Both the position numbers and the translations under genes were made by a program. The notes beneath the pieces were generated by a model that saw only the letters and a list, made by a program, of their open reading frames with translations, searched no databases and was not told the DNA's origin. Of a DNA stretch of 64,000 nt, positions 1-8,743 are shown one piece after another. Each line of letters starts with the position of its first letter. Within the stretch, counting starts at the first letter, position 1. This DNA comes from Dactylosporangium sp. AC04546. GTDB lineage: Bacteria > Actinomycetota > Actinomycetes > Mycobacteriales > Micromonosporaceae. The stretch covers positions 1 to 64,000 of the forward strand of contig NZ_JAHYSG010000046.1 of assembly GCF_022095675.1 (NCBI RefSeq), in the 5' to 3' direction.

Positions 1-3000
1 GCGAAAAGCGGGCCGCCTCGACCGCCGCGCACCCCGCCCACCGTGCTGGTGACCCGCGACCCCGGCTACGCGCTGGCGGTGGAGCCGGCCCAGGTCGACG
101 CCCTGCGCTTCGCCGCGGCGGTCGAGGCGGCCCGCTTTTCGCTGCGGTCCGGTGCCTACGACCTCGCGGAGCGCGACCTGACCGCGGCGCTGGGGGAGTG
201 GCACGGCGAACCGTTCGCCGACTTCGCCGACGAGGAGTTCACGGTCGCGGTTGCCGCCCAGCTCACCGAGCTGCGGGACAGCGCCGTCGAGGACCTGATC
301 GAGGTCCAGCTCGCGACCGGTCGCCTTTCCGACGCGGCGGCCCGCGCGCAGGGCCTGCTGGAGCGCCACCCGTTCCGCGAGCGGGCCTGGGGCCAGCTCA
401 TGATCGCCCTGTACCGCGAAGGCCGCCAGGCGGACGCGCTGGCCGCCTACCGCCGCGCCCGCGAGGTCCTCGACGACGAGCTCGGCCTCCCGCCCGGCCC
501 GGACCTGCAGGCCCTGGAAGCGGCGATCCTGCGCCAAGATCTGGATCTCGGGCGCGCGCCGGCTCCATCCGAGCACACTGCGACATCGCCCGTGGGTGAA
601 ACGATCGTCGGGCGGGCGGCCGAGGAGCAGCGGATCTCCGAGCGCATCGCCCAGGCCGGGGCCGGGCGCGGCGGGGTGCTCCTTGTCGTCGGCGAGGCCG
701 GTCTCGGCAAGAGCCTGCTCGCCGAGCGGGCCACCGCGACCGCCGAGCGGCACGGCCTCGCCACCGCCTGGAGCCGGTGTGTCGAGGCCGGGGCCAGCCC
801 CGCGTTCTGGCCGTGGGCGCAGGTCCTCCGCGCCCTGCCGGACACGCCCGACCGCAGGCACCTCCGGGACGTCCTCGCCGGCCGCGGCGAGAGCGAGTGG
901 CGGCGGGAGGACCCCGACGCCGGCCTGTTCCACCTGCACGAGGCCGTGGCCGAGACGCTGCGCGAGGCCGCCGGTGAGCGGCCGCTGCTGATCGTCGTCG
1001 ACGACCTGCACGTCGCCGACGCCTCGTCCCTGCAGCTGCTCGCGCACCTCGCGCCCGCCCTGCACCGGCTGCCGATCCTGCTCCTGGCGACCCTGCGCCC
1101 CGAGGCCGGCGACGCCGACCCGGCGCTGCGGGAGACGCTCGCACTGCTGGCCAGCGAGCGCGGCGCCGAGCGGCTGCGGCTCGGGTCGTTCACCGCCGTC
1201 GATGTCGCCGGCTACCTCGGCGGCCGGCCGAGTGCGGACGTGGTCGATGCCCTGCTCGAGCGTACCGGCGGAAACCCCTTCTACCTGAAGGAGCTCCTGC
1301 GCCTGCTGGCCAGCGAGCACCCTGACGGCTGGGGCTCGGCGCAGGCCGTCGTGAACACCGGCGTCCCCGAGAGCGTCCGGGACGTCATCTCCCGCCGCGT
1401 GTCCCGGCTGCCCGACGACACCCAGGTCCTGCTGCACGCCGCCGCCGTCATCGGCCGCGACGTGAGCCTGCTCGTGCTGGAGGCGAGCACCGACCGGCCC
1501 AACGAGGCGGTGCTGGAGGCGCTGGAGCCGGCCGTGGCCGCCGGGCTGCTCATCGAGGTGCCGGGGACGTGGGACTACCGCTTCTCGCACGCGATCGTGC
1601 GCGACACGGTGTACGGCGCGCTCAGCCGCCTGCAGCGGGCCCGGCTGCACAGGCAGGTCGGCGAGGCCCTGGAGCGCGTCGAGGATCCGGCCCTGCTGCA
1701 CCTGCTCGTGCACCACTTCACGATGGCCGCGCCGCTCGGCGTGGCCGACCGGGCCGTGCGGCACGCCCGCCGCGCCGCGGAGCTCGCGATGGCCCAGCTC
1801 GCCTACGACGAGGCCGCGCGGTACCTGGAGACGGCGCTCGGCGCGACCCGGCCCGGCGCGAGCGAGGAGCGCGGTCGGCTGCTCGTGCAGCTCGGCGTGG
1901 CCCGCCGCGCGGCCGGCGACCTGGTCGGCACGCGAGCCGTCCTCGACGAGGCGCTCACCGTGGCCACCCAGCTCGGCGACGACGAGCTGGCCATGGACGC
2001 GGCCACCCTGTTCGGCGGCGTGACCCTGTGGACGTGGCGCCCGTACCTCTCTGTCGACGAGCGCATGATCGGCATCCTGCGCGCCCAGCTCGGCCGGCTC
2101 GACCCGGCCGACGACCGGCGGCGGGCGGTGCTGCTCGGCACCCTCGCGGTCGAGCTGTACCACAGCCCCGACCGCCCCGGTGGCGAGGAGCACGCGGCGC
2201 GCGCCGTCGCCCTGGCTCGCGCGAGCGGCGACCCCGACCTGCTGGTTCGCACGCTGAACAACTACTGGGTCGCCGCCTGGGTGCCGCAACGGGAGGCGCA
2301 GCGCCGCGCGGTCGTCGACGAGCTGCTCGCCATCGACCCGCTCGCGCCGACCGTCGAGGTGACCGCCCGCGTCCACCGCATGATGTCGCGGACGATCGCC
2401 GGCGATTTCGCCGGGTTCGACGCCGACCTCGCCCGCAGCGTCCGGCTGGCCGAGGAGATCCGTACCCCGGTACTGGGCGCGCAGGTCAGGTACGCGCGGG
2501 CCGGGCGTGCCCTCGCCGCCGGCGACTGGGCCACCGCGGAGCTGCTGGTCGGCGAGGCGTTCGCGCTGCAGGAGCACACCAGCCTCTGGGGCACGCACTG
2601 GATCCGGCTCGCCATGCTGCACACCAGCCGGCGCTTCCAGGGCCGGCCGGGAGACCTGCGCGACGAGCTGGTACGCCGGGCCGAAGAGCCGGCCCTGGAG
2701 CTCCTGCGTCCGATCGCGGTGCTGGCGGCCTGTGAGTCCGGCGACGAGGACCTCGCCCGAGAGTTGATCGGCCGCTGGGGTACCGCACGCGAACACCTCT
2801 GGTGCTGGACGCTCATCGCGTTCCAGTGGGGCCTGGTGGCGGCGCGGCTGGGGACACCGGACCCGCAGGAGTTGTACGACGAGATCCTGCCCTTCGCCGA
2901 CCAGTGGTCCACGGTCGGCAGCGGCTGCGCGACATGGGGCACGCTGCACTTCGTGCTGGCCGAGCTGGCGGCCCGGCTCGGCTCACCGGCGGCGCTCGAG

Positions 3001-3093
3001 CATGCCGAAACGGCCCTGGCCGAGCACAAACGAGCAGGAATCGCTCACCTGGTGGCGGCGAGCGAGGCTCAAGTCGCGCGGCTGGCGGCTTAA
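1..3093 (+). CDS. SARP/AfsR-like transcriptional regulator with AAA ATPase, 5' partial
   Basis: Large activator of the SARP-ATPase-TPR type that controls secondary metabolism or related operons. The reading frame is open to base 1 and the first visible residues are a Pro-rich linker, so the GTG at 43 is probably internal and the winged-helix DNA-binding domain lies upstream of the window. Counting from 43: a BTAD domain (about 1-155, with the GYxL start and the LGEWHGEPF element), a P-loop ATPase (Walker A GEAGLGKS near 217-224, Walker B LLIVVDDLH near 319) and a long helical TPR-like C-terminus (about 530-1016). This domain order is known for AfsR and relatives. No downstream gene is cotranscribed with obvious coupling. 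Target genes cannot be told from sequence, but 11-bp direct repeats before the DrrAB-like genes at about 11.15 kb are of a SARP-like spacing. Confidence 0.85.
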   Translation, partial: AKSGPPRPPRTPPTVLVTRDPGYALAVEPAQVDALRFAAAVEAARFSLRSGAYDLAERDLTAALGEWHGEPFADFADEEFTVAVAAQLTELRDSAVEDLIEVQLATGRLSDAAARAQGLLERHPFRERAWGQLMIALYREGRQADALAAYRRAREVLDDELGLPPGPDLQALEAAILRQDLDLGRAPAPSEHTATSPVGETIVGRAAEEQRISERIAQAGAGRGGVLLVVGEAGLGKSLLAERATATAERHGLATAWSRCVEAGASPAFWPWAQVLRALPDTPDRRHLRDVLAGRGESEWRREDPDAGLFHLHEAVAETLREAAGERPLLIVVDDLHVADASSLQLLAHLAPALHRLPILLLATLRPEAGDADPALRETLALLASERGAERLRLGSFTAVDVAGYLGGRPSADVVDALLERTGGNPFYLKELLRLLASEHPDGWGSAQAVVNTGVPESVRDVISRRVSRLPDDTQVLLHAAAVIGRDVSLLVLEASTDRPNEAVLEALEPAVAAGLLIEVPGTWDYRFSHAIVRDTVYGALSRLQRARLHRQVGEALERVEDPALLHLLVHHFTMAAPLGVADRAVRHARRAAELAMAQLAYDEAARYLETALGATRPGASEERGRLLVQLGVARRAAGDLVGTRAVLDEALTVATQLGDDELAMDAATLFGGVTLWTWRPYLSVDERMIGILRAQLGRLDPADDRRRAVLLGTLAVELYHSPDRPGGEEHAARAVALARASGDPDLLVRTLNNYWVAAWVPQREAQRRAVVDELLAIDPLAPTVEVTARVHRMMSRTIAGDFAGFDADLARSVRLAEEIRTPVLGAQVRYARAGRALAAGDWATAELLVGEAFALQEHTSLWGTHWIRLAMLHTSRRFQGRPGDLRDELVRRAEEPALELLRPIAVLAACESGDEDLARELIGRWGTAREHLWCWTLIAFQWGLVAARLGTPDPQELYDEILPFADQWSTVGSGCATWGTLHFVLAELAARLGSPAALEHAETALAEHKRAGIAHLVAASEAQVARLAA

Positions 3094-3185
3094 GTCACGA
3101 CCTAGTCGCTCACAAGCGCCGCACCGCAGAGTGACTCCCGCACGGCCCCCGCCCCGGGAGCCACCGTTCTAGGGCAGTTTCCCAG

Positions 3186-4559
3186 ATGACGATTTCCGAC
3201 ATTTCGATAGATGACCTGACCGCCACCGTCGCCGGCCCGGTGTTCGTGCCGGGCGACGAGGCGTACGCCGCCGAGACGTTCGCCTGGAACGTCGCCCACC
3301 AGCACAAGCCGCTCGTCGTCGTGGGCGCGACCAGCGCCGCGGACGTGGCCGCCGCCGTGCGCTGGGCCGGTCAGCACGGGCTCGCGGTCGCGGTCCAGGC
3401 GACCGGCCACGGCGCGGTACGCCCGGCCGAGAGCTGCGTGCTCGTCTCCACCACCCGCATGCAGCAGCTCAGCGTCGACCCGGCCACCCGCACCGCCCGC
3501 GCCGCCGCCGGCGTGCGCTGGGCGCAGGTGATCGAGGCGGCCGCGCCGCACGGCCTCGCCCCGCTCAACGGCTCGTCCTCGAACGTGGGCGTGGTCGGCT
3601 ACACGCTCGGCGGCGGCATGGGCCCGCTCGGCCGCACGTTCGGCTTCGCCGCCGACCATGTCCGTTCGGTCGAGATCGTCACCGCCGACGGCGCCGTGCG
3701 CACCATCGACGCCGACCGCGAGGCCGACCTCTTCTGGGCGGTGCGCGGCGGCAAGGGGAACTTCGGCATCGTCACCGCGATCGAGTTCGGCCTGGTGGAG
3801 GTGGCGTCGCTGTACGCCGGCGGGATCTACTTCCCGGCCACCCACGCCGCCGAGGTCCTGCACAGGTACCGCGAGTGGGCCCCCACCCTGCCCGAGCGCA
3901 CGAACACGTCGATCGCGGCGCTGCGCCTGCCCCCGCTGCCGCAGCTGCCCGAGCCGCTGCGCGGCGCGTACGTCGTGCACCTGCGCTTCGCCCACCTCGG
4001 CCCGGCCGAGGAGGGCGCCGAGCTGCTGGCCCCGATGCGGGCGGTCGCCCCGGCCCTCATCGACGCCGTCGGCGAGCTGCCGTACCAGGCCATCGACGCC
4101 GTCCACCAGGACCCGGTCGACCCGATGCCGAGTCGCGAGCGGGGCGCCCTGCTCGGCGACCTGTCCGCCGAGACGATCGACCGGCTGCTGGAGGTCGCCG
4201 GCCCGCAGGTCGCCGACATCCCTGTGATCATGGTCGAGCTGCGACTGATGGGCGGCGCCCTGTCCCGCCCGGCCGCCGTCCCCAACGCGGTGAGCGGCCG
4301 CGGCGCCGCCTACTCGCTGTTCGTGATCGGCCTCGGCGTCCCCGAGCTGGCCCCGGTCGTCGACGCGGTGAGCGCCGGCATCGTGGCCGCGGCGGCCGCC
4401 GACACCGTGCCGGGCGGGCTGGTGAACTTCTCCGGCAGCGCGGTCCACGAGGAGCTGCTGGCCAACTGGTCGCAGCCCGACCGCGACCGCCTCCTGCGGA
4501 TCAAGCGCTCCTACGACCCGACGAACCTGTTCTCGGCCAACCAGGCGCTGCTCCCCTAG
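3186..4559 (+). CDS. FAD-binding oxidoreductase (BBE-like)
   Basis: 457-aa flavoenzyme of the vanillyl-alcohol-oxidase/berberine-bridge group, which oxidises alcohols, sugars or natural-product intermediates with O2. Visible elements: the PP-loop FAD domain with VQATGHGAV (residue His in the position used for covalent FAD attachment), the pyrophosphate-binding stretch GYTLGGGMGPLGRTFG, and the typical BBE C-terminus YDPTNLFSANQALLP. The second covalent site (Cys) of bicovalent BBE enzymes is not seen near SSSNVGVVGY, so a monocovalent flavin is likely (inference). No signal peptide. Start is the first ATG after a weak ribosome site. The stop codon lies inside a short duplicated segment shared with the convergent gene that follows. 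Substrate unknown. Confidence 0.85.
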   Translation: MTISDISIDDLTATVAGPVFVPGDEAYAAETFAWNVAHQHKPLVVVGATSAADVAAAVRWAGQHGLAVAVQATGHGAVRPAESCVLVSTTRMQQLSVDPATRTARAAAGVRWAQVIEAAAPHGLAPLNGSSSNVGVVGYTLGGGMGPLGRTFGFAADHVRSVEIVTADGAVRTIDADREADLFWAVRGGKGNFGIVTAIEFGLVEVASLYAGGIYFPATHAAEVLHRYREWAPTLPERTNTSIAALRLPPLPQLPEPLRGAYVVHLRFAHLGPAEEGAELLAPMRAVAPALIDAVGELPYQAIDAVHQDPVDPMPSRERGALLGDLSAETIDRLLEVAGPQVADIPVIMVELRLMGGALSRPAAVPNAVSGRGAAYSLFVIGLGVPELAPVVDAVSAGIVAAAAADTVPGGLVNFSGSAVHEELLANWSQPDRDRLLRIKRSYDPTNLFSANQALLP

Positions 4560-4613
4560 GCGTTCGCTCTTGCCACTTCGCGTGGCCTAGGCGTTCGTTC
4601 TTGCCAGTTCGCG
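4556..4613. repeat. Imperfect tandem duplication of a gene end
   Basis: Two 27-base copies, 4556-4582 and 4587-4613, differ at two positions and are separated by four bases. The second copy encodes the C-terminus and stop of the minus-strand DUF2267 gene; the first supplies the TAG stop of the plus-strand oxidoreductase. Confidence 0.85.
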
Positions 4614-4964
4614 GTACTCGGCGGGCAGCTGGCCCAGCGCGTGCTGCACGCGTGCGCTGTCCGGCAGCTCGCTGAGTGTCGCGAGGATGACCCGCAGCCC
4701 GCGGGTCACCTCGTCCTGGTTCAGCCCGGTGCGCTCGCGCAGGTGCCGGGTGAAGTTCCGCAGCGGCTCGGGGTGGGCCTGCCCGTCGTGCTGGGCCACG
4801 TGCTCGGCCAGCTCGATGGGCAGGTCGAGGGCCAGCTCCCGGCTTTCGCCGCCGCTGAGCTGCCCGCCCAGCTGCTCCAGCGTGGCCCGGATGAGGTCCA
4901 GGGCCTCCTCTTTGGCCAGCCCAGCCTGCTCCGCGACCCGCGCGGCGAACGTCCTGTCGTCCAC
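4587..4964 (-). CDS. DUF2267 family protein
   Basis: Small soluble all-alpha protein of the DUF2267 family (125 aa from the GTG at 4964), function not established. It shows the usual two-helical-repeat pattern: an N-terminal unit with AGLAKEEALDLIRATLEQLG and a second unit with RTGLNQDEVTRGLRVILATL. I prefer the GTG at 4964 because a purine-rich GGGGAGG lies about 9 bases upstream and the family starts near this point; the longer ATG form at 5006 would add 14 charged residues. The gene is convergent with the FAD oxidoreductase and its last codons are duplicated in the 3' flank. Confidence 0.75.
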   Translation of the reverse strand: MDDRTFAARVAEQAGLAKEEALDLIRATLEQLGGQLSGGESRELALDLPIELAEHVAQHDGQAHPEPLRNFTRHLRERTGLNQDEVTRGLRVILATLSELPDSARVQHALGQLPAEYRELARTNA

Positions 4965-5027
4965 GCCCTCCACCCTCCCCGGCTCCACGGGCTCCCGCCG
5001 CCGCACCTCCCGGGTGATAATCGGCTC

Positions 5028-5420
5028 ATGAACCGGCAGGCCCTTCGCAGCTGGGGCTGGTTTGCCGCGCTGACCGCGCCCTGCAACTACGTGGTCAACC
5101 GGTACGTGCTCGACCGTGAGGACCCGGTCGGCCTCGCGATCACCATCGTTGTGGTGGGGCTGGCGGTGTGGTGGCTGCTCGGCCGGATACCCGAGGGATG
5201 GCCGCGCCGCGAGCCCCGGCCATGGGAGTCGCTGCCGCCGGAGATGGACAAGGTCCGCGAGCTCGCGCAGGCCGGCCGCCGGTTGCAGGCCATGCGGATG
5301 TATCGCGACCTCACCGGTGCCGACGTCGCCACGAGCCGGTTCGTCGTGAACTCCCTAGCGGCGGGCGTGCCGGACGGCGGTCACGGACAGGACCGTGACC
5401 AGGCAGCCCAGGGCGGCTGA
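5028..5420 (+). CDS. Small membrane protein with L7/L12 C-terminal-like domain
   Basis: 130-aa protein. Residues 1-60 contain an N-terminal hydrophobic stretch and one clear membrane helix (LAITIVVVGLAVWWLLG). Residues about 75-110 (VRELAQAGRRLQAMRMYRDL then TGADVATSRF) follow the fold pattern of the ribosomal protein L7/L12 C-terminal domain, found in many small actinobacterial membrane proteins of unknown role. ATG at 5028. The last 66 bases overlap the 3' end of the convergent ABC permease, and the final 20 residues are low-quality and may be a read-through extension. Function unknown; it is not a ribosomal protein. Confidence 0.6.
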   Translation: MNRQALRSWGWFAALTAPCNYVVNRYVLDREDPVGLAITIVVVGLAVWWLLGRIPEGWPRREPRPWESLPPEMDKVRELAQAGRRLQAMRMYRDLTGADVATSRFVVNSLAAGVPDGGHGQDRDQAAQGG

Positions 5421-6776
5421 CCCGACCAGCCACGGCGGCAGGCCACCCGTCATGAAGTTGAGCGACACGACGTCGTTGATGATGAGGTACCACCAGACCG
5501 TGTACAGCGCCTGGAACGTCCGGGGCGTGCCGGTGAGCGTGCCGAGCAGTAACGCCAACGCCGGGACGAACACCGACGCCGCCGCGAACGGCAGCGGCAG
5601 TTGCCAGGACGCCAGCCCGCCGAGCGCCGCCGTCACCGCGACACCGGCCGCCCAGGATGCGAGCAGCCGGGCGTGCGGGGACGGGTACGCCGCCAGGAAG
5701 GTCGTCGTCGGGGTCCCCAGCTTCGACCAGAGCAGCACCGGCCAGACCCAGATCAGGGCCAGCGCGATCCCGGGCGGGACGGCCAGCGGCAGCCAGAACA
5801 GCAGCGCCGCGCCCAGCCACCACCACCAGGGCGTGCCCTGCAGCAGGATGCGCAACTCGCCGGCGAACAGCCGCAGGAAGCCGGACCCGTACACCGGCGC
5901 GGTCCGCGGCAGTCCCCGGTAGGCGGAGGGTGGCACCTGGACGTCGCCCGCGCGCGAGGCGACCGGCCGGTCGAAGCGGTGGAACCACAGCGCCGGCAAC
6001 AGCGCCACGGCGACGGCCAGAACGGACACAATCGCGCGGCCTCCGACGTACGAAGGCGTGATCCCGAGACCGGGCCAGGTGAATGTCGCCAATGGGGTGT
6101 CGACATAGGTCAGGCCCAGGCTGAACTCGCCACCCGACATCGACGGCAGGTGCGGCAGCCCGATGCCGCCCAGCGGGGCCGACGGCGACTGCCCGCCCAC
6201 CGCGCCGACCATCCACACGAAGAACCACAGGATGTTGCCCAGCCCGCCACGCAGGACCGGCGTCGTCTCGAACAGCACGGCCGCCGCCGCCGTCACGGCC
6301 AGCATGGGCAACGCGATGAACAGGTACGGCGCGAGCAGTCCGGCCAGGTCGAGCGCCCGGGACTCACCGCGCAGCTGCTGCAGCGCCAGCGCGGTGGCGG
6401 CGAGCGTGGCGGCCATCGATCCCAGGAGCAGCACGTTGCCGAGGAACTTCCCGCCGAGATAGGCGGCCGTGCGCACCGGCGTCGACGCGAGCAGATGCCC
6501 GACCCCGGAGCGTTCGTCGCGCGCCACGGCGTCGCGGACGAGATAGAAGCCCACGAACGTCAGCCAGAGCGCGCTGGTCAGGGCGGTCACCAGCCCGACG
6601 TAGGCGCCGGTGTAGACGCCCCGCCGCCCGCCGGCGTCGAGCACCACCCAGTGCGCGTCGGCGGCCGGCACCGCGAGCCAGCCCAGTCCGATCGCCGACA
6701 GGAGCATCAGGAGGTACCCCGGCCGCCGCGTCCGCTCGCGAAAGTCCGCGACCGCCAGCCCCCACGCCGCCCTCAT
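5355..6776 (-). CDS. ABC transporter permease
   Basis: 473-aa membrane subunit with many hydrophobic segments over its whole length and almost no soluble domain, as in ABC-2 type permeases of two half-repeats. It begins with a short cytoplasmic N-terminus (residues 1-20, with ADFRERTRRPGYLL) followed by membrane spans. The start ATG at 6776 overlaps the ATPase stop (ATGA), so translation is coupled and the two form one transporter. It is the last gene of a four-gene operon with a response regulator, sensor kinase and ATPase, an arrangement common for exporters that are sensed and induced by their own substrate (known pattern; substrate here unknown). The 3' end overlaps the convergent small membrane gene. 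Confidence 0.85.
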   Translation of the reverse strand: MRAAWGLAVADFRERTRRPGYLLMLLSAIGLGWLAVPAADAHWVVLDAGGRRGVYTGAYVGLVTALTSALWLTFVGFYLVRDAVARDERSGVGHLLASTPVRTAAYLGGKFLGNVLLLGSMAATLAATALALQQLRGESRALDLAGLLAPYLFIALPMLAVTAAAAVLFETTPVLRGGLGNILWFFVWMVGAVGGQSPSAPLGGIGLPHLPSMSGGEFSLGLTYVDTPLATFTWPGLGITPSYVGGRAIVSVLAVAVALLPALWFHRFDRPVASRAGDVQVPPSAYRGLPRTAPVYGSGFLRLFAGELRILLQGTPWWWWLGAALLFWLPLAVPPGIALALIWVWPVLLWSKLGTPTTTFLAAYPSPHARLLASWAAGVAVTAALGGLASWQLPLPFAAASVFVPALALLLGTLTGTPRTFQALYTVWWYLIINDVVSLNFMTGGLPPWLVGSAALGCLVTVLSVTAVRHARR

Positions 6777-7621
6777 CGGTGGACCGCCGCGAGGTAGGCG
6801 TCCTCCAGGTCCGGCGCGACCGCGACGGCGCCGGGCAGCGGCGGCGCGGTGGCGAGCATCCGCACCCGGATGCCGCCGGGCACGCGGACCCTGCGGGTGG
6901 TGCGGAACCGGATCTCGGTCGCCGGCGGTACCACGGCCTCCCAAACGTGACCGTCCACCGTCCGCAGCAGCTCGTCGGGCGTGCCGGCGAACCGCAGGCT
7001 CCCGTCCTTGACGACCGCGATCCGGCTCGCCACCGACTCGACGTCGGCCACGATGTGCGTGGAGAGCAGCACCACCCGGTCGGCGGCCAGGTCGCTGAGC
7101 AGGTTGCGGAAGCGGACCCGCTCCTCGGGGTCGAGGCCGGCGGTCGGCTCGTCGACGATCACCACGCGCGGGTCGGCGAGCAGCGTCTGCGCGATGCCGA
7201 CCCGGCGCAGCATGCCGCCGGAGTACCCGCCGAGCGGCCGTTTCGCTGCGTGCGTGAGGTTGACCAGTTCGAGCAGTTCGTCGATGCGCGTTCGCGCAGA
7301 GCGCGCGGACAGTCCCTTCACCGCGGCCAGATATCCGAGGAACTCGCGCGCGCTCAGGTTCGGATAGACGCCGAAGTCCTGCGGCAGGTAGCCGAGCGCG
7401 CGCCGCAGCCGCGTCGGGTGGGCGACCGCGTCGGCGCCCTCGAACCGGACGTGGCCGCCGGTCGGCCGAGTGACTGTCGCGGCGATGCGCAGCAGCGACG
7501 ACTTGCCGGCGCCGTTCGGCCCGAGCAGGCCGTGCAGCCCCGGGCCGAGCCGCAGGGTGAGGCCGTCGACGGCGCGCTTGGAGCCCTTGTAGACCTTCGT
7601 GATGTCGAGCAGTTCGAGCAT
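6773..7621 (-). CDS. ABC transporter ATP-binding protein
   Basis: 282-aa ATPase that energises the adjacent permease. All motifs are present: Walker A GPNGAGKS near residues 33-40, signature LGGYSGGMLRR, Walker B VVIVDEPTAGLD, and the switch His in LLSTHIVADV. The C-terminal 70 residues are the variable extension of this exporter class. It starts three bases after the kinase stop codon and its stop overlaps the permease ATG, so kinase, ATPase and permease are made from one transcript. Most likely an antibiotic or bacteriocin-type exporter, by analogy with similar two-component/ABC operons. Confidence 0.9.
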   Translation of the reverse strand: MLELLDITKVYKGSKRAVDGLTLRLGPGLHGLLGPNGAGKSSLLRIAATVTRPTGGHVRFEGADAVAHPTRLRRALGYLPQDFGVYPNLSAREFLGYLAAVKGLSARSARTRIDELLELVNLTHAAKRPLGGYSGGMLRRVGIAQTLLADPRVVIVDEPTAGLDPEERVRFRNLLSDLAADRVVLLSTHIVADVESVASRIAVVKDGSLRFAGTPDELLRTVDGHVWEAVVPPATEIRFRTTRRVRVPGGIRVRMLATAPPLPGAVAVAPDLEDAYLAAVHR

Positions 7622-7624
7622 GCG

Positions 7625-8743
7625 TCAAGCGTCGGGACGCGGCCGCTCCCGCACATCTGCCGAACGGGAGAGATCGCATGTGACGCGCCACCCGCTCTGA
7701 TATGGCCCGGCGGTGAGCCCCGGCACCCGCTCGCGCAGCCCGGCCAGCCCGCTACCGCCGAGTCGTGCGCTCTTCGCCCCCTTTTGCAGGCTTCTGCTCA
7801 CCCCCTTTTGCAGGCTTTCGCTCGTTTGCTTCCGCGGGCTTCCGCTCGTTTGCTTCCCCGGGCTTCCGCTGTCGACGATCGTGAGACGCCCGTCGCGGTC
7901 GAGCGTGACGGTGACGGTCGCGGCGTCCGGCGCGTGCCGGCGTACGTTGGTCAGTGCCTCCACGACGACGTGATATGCGGCGGTACCGGCGGTGCTGTCG
8001 ATGTTCGGATCGGCGTCCATGACGAGGGTCGCGCGGGTCGGGCCGCTCGCGTCGAATCGGGCGACGACGCCGGGGAGGTCCGCCAGGCCGTACCCGCGCA
8101 TGGTCCGCACCAGCCGGTCCATCGCGTCGAGGGCGCGCTGCCCGGCCTCCTCGATCCGCTCGTAGGCACTCTGGTCGCCGTCGAGCTGCGCGGCCTGCGC
8201 CTGGACGACGATCGCGGTCACCTCGTGCGCGACCAGATCGTGCAGGTCGCGGGCCAGCCCGAGGCGCTGCTCCTGGCGCGCGTCCTCCGCTGCTCTGCGC
8301 CGCTTGTTATCGCCGTAGCGCAGGTACAGCCCGACCCCCGCGGTCCCGACGGCGACGGCGAACGCGGCCGTGACCAGCAGCACGGACTCGTTGAGCCGGT
8401 CGCCGGGCAGGTGCAGCGTCATGCGCAGCGGCAGCACGGTGAGCGCGAGGCCGACAACCGTCGACTGCAGGGCCGTTCCGCGGCGGGTGACGAGCACATG
8501 CAGTACCGCTAAAGCACAAAACTCGACGGGCATCCACAGCCCCGGCGGCTGGGGTGGCCCGTGATAGGCGACATCGACGGCGAGCGACACGAGCGCCGCG
8601 GGCATCGCCATCCGCGGCATGATCAGCGCGACGACCGCGCCGACGCCGGCCACGGCCGGCAGGATCCCGGCGACCCCGGTGAGCGGCACCGCGCACAATC
8701 CGACAAGAACGGTGAGCGCGACGCTCAGCCAACGCCACCTCAT
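7625..8743 (-). CDS. Sensor histidine kinase (HisKA_3 type)
   Basis: 372-aa NarL-type sensor kinase. The N-terminus has about four to six membrane spans (residues 1-150), followed by the dimerisation helix with the phospho-acceptor in RDLHDLVAHEV, and a GHKL ATPase with N-box VVVEALTNVRRHA, G1 box TIVDSGSP and G2 box GGSGLAGLRERV. Between the G1 and G2 boxes, where relatives have only a short ATP lid, there is a 32-residue insertion of four 8-residue repeats (bases 7777-7872), which could alter nucleotide binding. The start overlaps the response regulator stop (ATGA at 8740-8743). It should phosphorylate that regulator and thereby control the downstream ABC genes (inference from operon structure). 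Confidence 0.88.
   Translation of the reverse strand: MRWRWLSVALTVLVGLCAVPLTGVAGILPAVAGVGAVVALIMPRMAMPAALVSLAVDVAYHGPPQPPGLWMPVEFCALAVLHVLVTRRGTALQSTVVGLALTVLPLRMTLHLPGDRLNESVLLVTAAFAVAVGTAGVGLYLRYGDNKRRRAAEDARQEQRLGLARDLHDLVAHEVTAIVVQAQAAQLDGDQSAYERIEEAGQRALDAMDRLVRTMRGYGLADLPGVVARFDASGPTRATLVMDADPNIDSTAGTAAYHVVVEALTNVRRHAPDAATVTVTLDRDGRLTIVDSGSPGKQTSGSPRKQTSESLQKGVSRSLQKGAKSARLGGSGLAGLRERVPGLTAGPYQSGWRVTCDLSRSADVRERPRPDA
7777..7872. repeat. Four in-frame 24-bp tandem repeats inside kinase gene
   Basis: Units 7777-7800, 7801-7824, 7825-7848 and 7849-7872, each exactly 24 bases; units 1-2 and units 3-4 are nearly identical and the two pairs are related. They encode SGSPGKQT, SGSPRKQT, SESLQKGV and SRSLQKGA in protein order, so the frame is preserved. 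They lie in the ATP-lid region of the sensor kinase. Confidence 0.92.

Noticed and set aside
6777..7691. Extension of the ABC permease frame through the ATPase gene
   Set aside because: It is antiframe to the ATPase; the permease ATG at 6776 overlaps the ATPase stop as expected for coupled genes.
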